This document shows positions 62,653 to 64,000 of a stretch of 64,000 nt of DNA, in pieces. The stretch is from Microbacterium sp. Gd 4-13 (GTDB lineage: Bacteria; Actinomycetota; Actinomycetes; Actinomycetales; Microbacteriaceae), in NCBI RefSeq assembly GCF_003095395.1, contig NZ_QEIJ01000006.1, forward strand, positions 62,001 to 126,000, written 5' to 3'. Position 1 is the stretch's first letter. Every line of letters starts with the position of its first letter. The notes under the pieces were generated by a model. It did no database searches. It was not told the DNA's origin and saw nothing but the letters and a program-made list of their open reading frames with translations. The position numbers were made by a program, and so were the translations under genes.

Positions 62653-64000
62653 ATGACGCTCGTCGCCGGAATCGATTCGTCCACGCAGGCGTGCAAGGTC
62701 ACGGTGCGCGATCTCGCGACCGGCGCGCGGGTGCGCGAGGGCAAGGCCGCCCATCCCGACGCGACCGTCGTCGACCCGGAGGTCTGGTGGGCGGCGTTGT
62801 TGGAGGCCGTACGCGCGGCAGGTGGACTGGACGACGTCGCAGCCGTCTCGGTGAGCGGCCAGCAGCACACGCCCATCTTCCTCGACACGTCGGGGGCGGT
62901 CGTTGCGAGGTCGCCGCTGTGGAACGACACCGGGTCGCACCCTCAGATGGTGGCGCTCAACGCCGAGCTCGGGCGGGAGGAGTGGATCCGTCGCACGGGG
63001 CTGCCGCTCACGCTCTCCGACACAGTGGTCAAAGCGCGGTGGCTGCGCGACACCGATCCGGACGCCGCTCGACGCACCGCCGCCGTCGCGGTCGTGCACG
63101 ACTGGCTGACCTGGCGCCTCCGCGGATACGGGCCGGGCACGGGCGGCGTCGACCGCTTGACGACGGATCGATCCGAAGCATCCGGGACCGGTTACTGGTC
63201 GGGCCAGGACGAGGCCTACACTCCCGACCTGTTCGCACACGCCTTCGGGGCGTCGGCGATCCTGCCGGAGGTGCTCGGGCCCCTCGGTCGAGCGGGGATG
63301 ACCGGGGCGGGGATCCCCGGTGTGCCGGCCGGCATACCGATCGGTGTGGGCAGCGGCGACAACGCGGCCGCGGCACTGGCGCTCGGACTCGCCGACGGCG
63401 ACGCCGTGCTGAGCCTCGGCACCTCGGGCGTCGTCTACGCCCGCACGCCCGCGCCCGTGCACGACTACTCCGGGTACGTGTGCAGCTATGCCGACGCGAC
63501 GGGCGCGCACCTGCCGTTGGTCGCGACGCTCAACGCCGCACGCAATCTGCACCTGGGGGCGAGCCTTCTCGGATGCACGTACGCCGAGCTGTCCGACCTC
63601 GCGCTGGAGGCGCCCGCCGGCGCCGGCGGGCTCGCGCTGCTGCCCTACTTCGAGGGCGAACGCACCCCCGACCTGCCGCACGCCCGCGGGTCGCTCCAGG
63701 GGGCGACGCTCACGAACCTCACCCGCGCGAATTTCGCTCGCGCCGTCGTGGAGGGGACCCTCGCGAGCCAGGTCGCCATGCTCGACGCGCTGCACGTCTG
63801 CGGGGTGTCGACGACACGGATGCTGCTGATCGGCGGGGCGGCGAAGAACCACGCCGTGCAACGCGTGCTCGCTCAGATGGTCGACCTGCCGATCGTCGTG
63901 CCGGAGTTCGACGAGTACGTCACGAAGGGCGCCGCCATGCAGGCCGCGGCGGTCCTCGACGGCGCGTTCCCGTCGTGGCCGCTGGCCGCCACGGAGCTGC
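62653..64000 (+). CDS. FGGY-family kinase (2), xylulokinase-like, cut by window edge
   Basis: The ATG at 62653 behind GGGAGAAG; the frame is open to the end of the window (449 codons seen), so the 3' end is missing. VAGIDSSTQACKVTVRD, SVSGQQHTPIFLD, GVGSGDNAAAALALGL and LSLGTSGVVYA follow the xylulokinase pattern. It is expected to phosphorylate D-xylulose or a similar ketose. Third gene of the sugar operon. Confidence 0.82.
   Translation, partial: MTLVAGIDSSTQACKVTVRDLATGARVREGKAAHPDATVVDPEVWWAALLEAVRAAGGLDDVAAVSVSGQQHTPIFLDTSGAVVARSPLWNDTGSHPQMVALNAELGREEWIRRTGLPLTLSDTVVKARWLRDTDPDAARRTAAVAVVHDWLTWRLRGYGPGTGGVDRLTTDRSEASGTGYWSGQDEAYTPDLFAHAFGASAILPEVLGPLGRAGMTGAGIPGVPAGIPIGVGSGDNAAAALALGLADGDAVLSLGTSGVVYARTPAPVHDYSGYVCSYADATGAHLPLVATLNAARNLHLGASLLGCTYAELSDLALEAPAGAGGLALLPYFEGERTPDLPHARGSLQGATLTNLTRANFARAVVEGTLASQVAMLDALHVCGVSTTRMLLIGGAAKNHAVQRVLAQMVDLPIVVPEFDEYVTKGAAMQAAAVLDGAFPSWPLAATEL

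Overview
The window is 64 kb of high-GC actinobacterial chromosome. I infer Microbacterium or a close relative in the Microbacteriaceae. The evidence is strong G/C third-position bias, the str/S10/spc/alpha ribosomal order with actinobacterial start codons, LAATG and LPATG sortase substrates, F420-type oxidoreductases, many probable leaderless genes, and a very abundant CGGATGCTGCG word. No tRNA, rRNA or CRISPR array was recognised.

Layout. (1) 1-5.5 kb: the end of a type VII secretion (T7SS/ESX) locus, with an EccC ATPase C-terminus, two WXG100-like proteins, a larger helical membrane protein and three unassigned genes. (2) 5.6-10.3 kb: rpsL-rpsG-fusA-tuf. (3) 10.4-11.2 kb: a small accessory island with an MT0933-like protein and a truncated DUF559-type nuclease domain between two hairpin clusters. 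(4) 11.3-24.1 kb: S10 and spc operons from rpsJ to map, with no S14 gene between rplE and rpsH. (5) 24.1-26.0 kb: a DsbA-like thiol protein and a full-length AbiEi/DUF559 protein, inserted between map and infA and flanked by 20-bp-phased repeats. (6) 26.1-29.3 kb: infA-rpmJ-rpsM-rpsK-rpoA-rplQ, without rpsD. (7) 29.3-32.9 kb: an acyltransferase/SGNH membrane protein, truA and an EEP hydrolase. (8) 33.0-43.7 kb: a surface polysaccharide region with an LPATG protein, DUF4012, two related lipoproteins, a histidine kinase plus degenerate-GGDEF operon, a processive GT2, an OmpR-type regulator with a long linker, and a GH6 glucanase. (9) 44-55.6 kb: small metabolic and regulatory genes, a GH3 lipoprotein, TerC behind a probable yybP-ykoY (Mn2+) riboswitch, secreted proteins including an M14 carboxypeptidase with a LAATG signal, and an F420 LLM oxidoreductase. 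(10) 55.7-60.1 kb: an ABC exporter whose ATPase gene is frameshifted, DUF2207 and small membrane proteins. (11) 60.2-64 kb: a sugar catabolic operon of a class II aldolase and two FGGY kinases behind a palindromic operator; it runs off the right edge.

How the parts fit. Regions 2, 4 and 6 form the translation super-cluster. Region 8 reads as a two-component-controlled beta-glucan or similar exopolysaccharide locus with its own trimming glucanase. The most unusual signals are (a) the GGATGCTGC word, 21 exact copies in 64 kb and twice paired as a terminator-like hairpin, as uptake sequences are in other phyla; (b) DUF559-type genes bracketed by phased short repeats that resemble a REP-type mobile unit; and (c) REP-like CGAGCNNGTCGAAGGGCC elements in spacers of the ribosomal operons.
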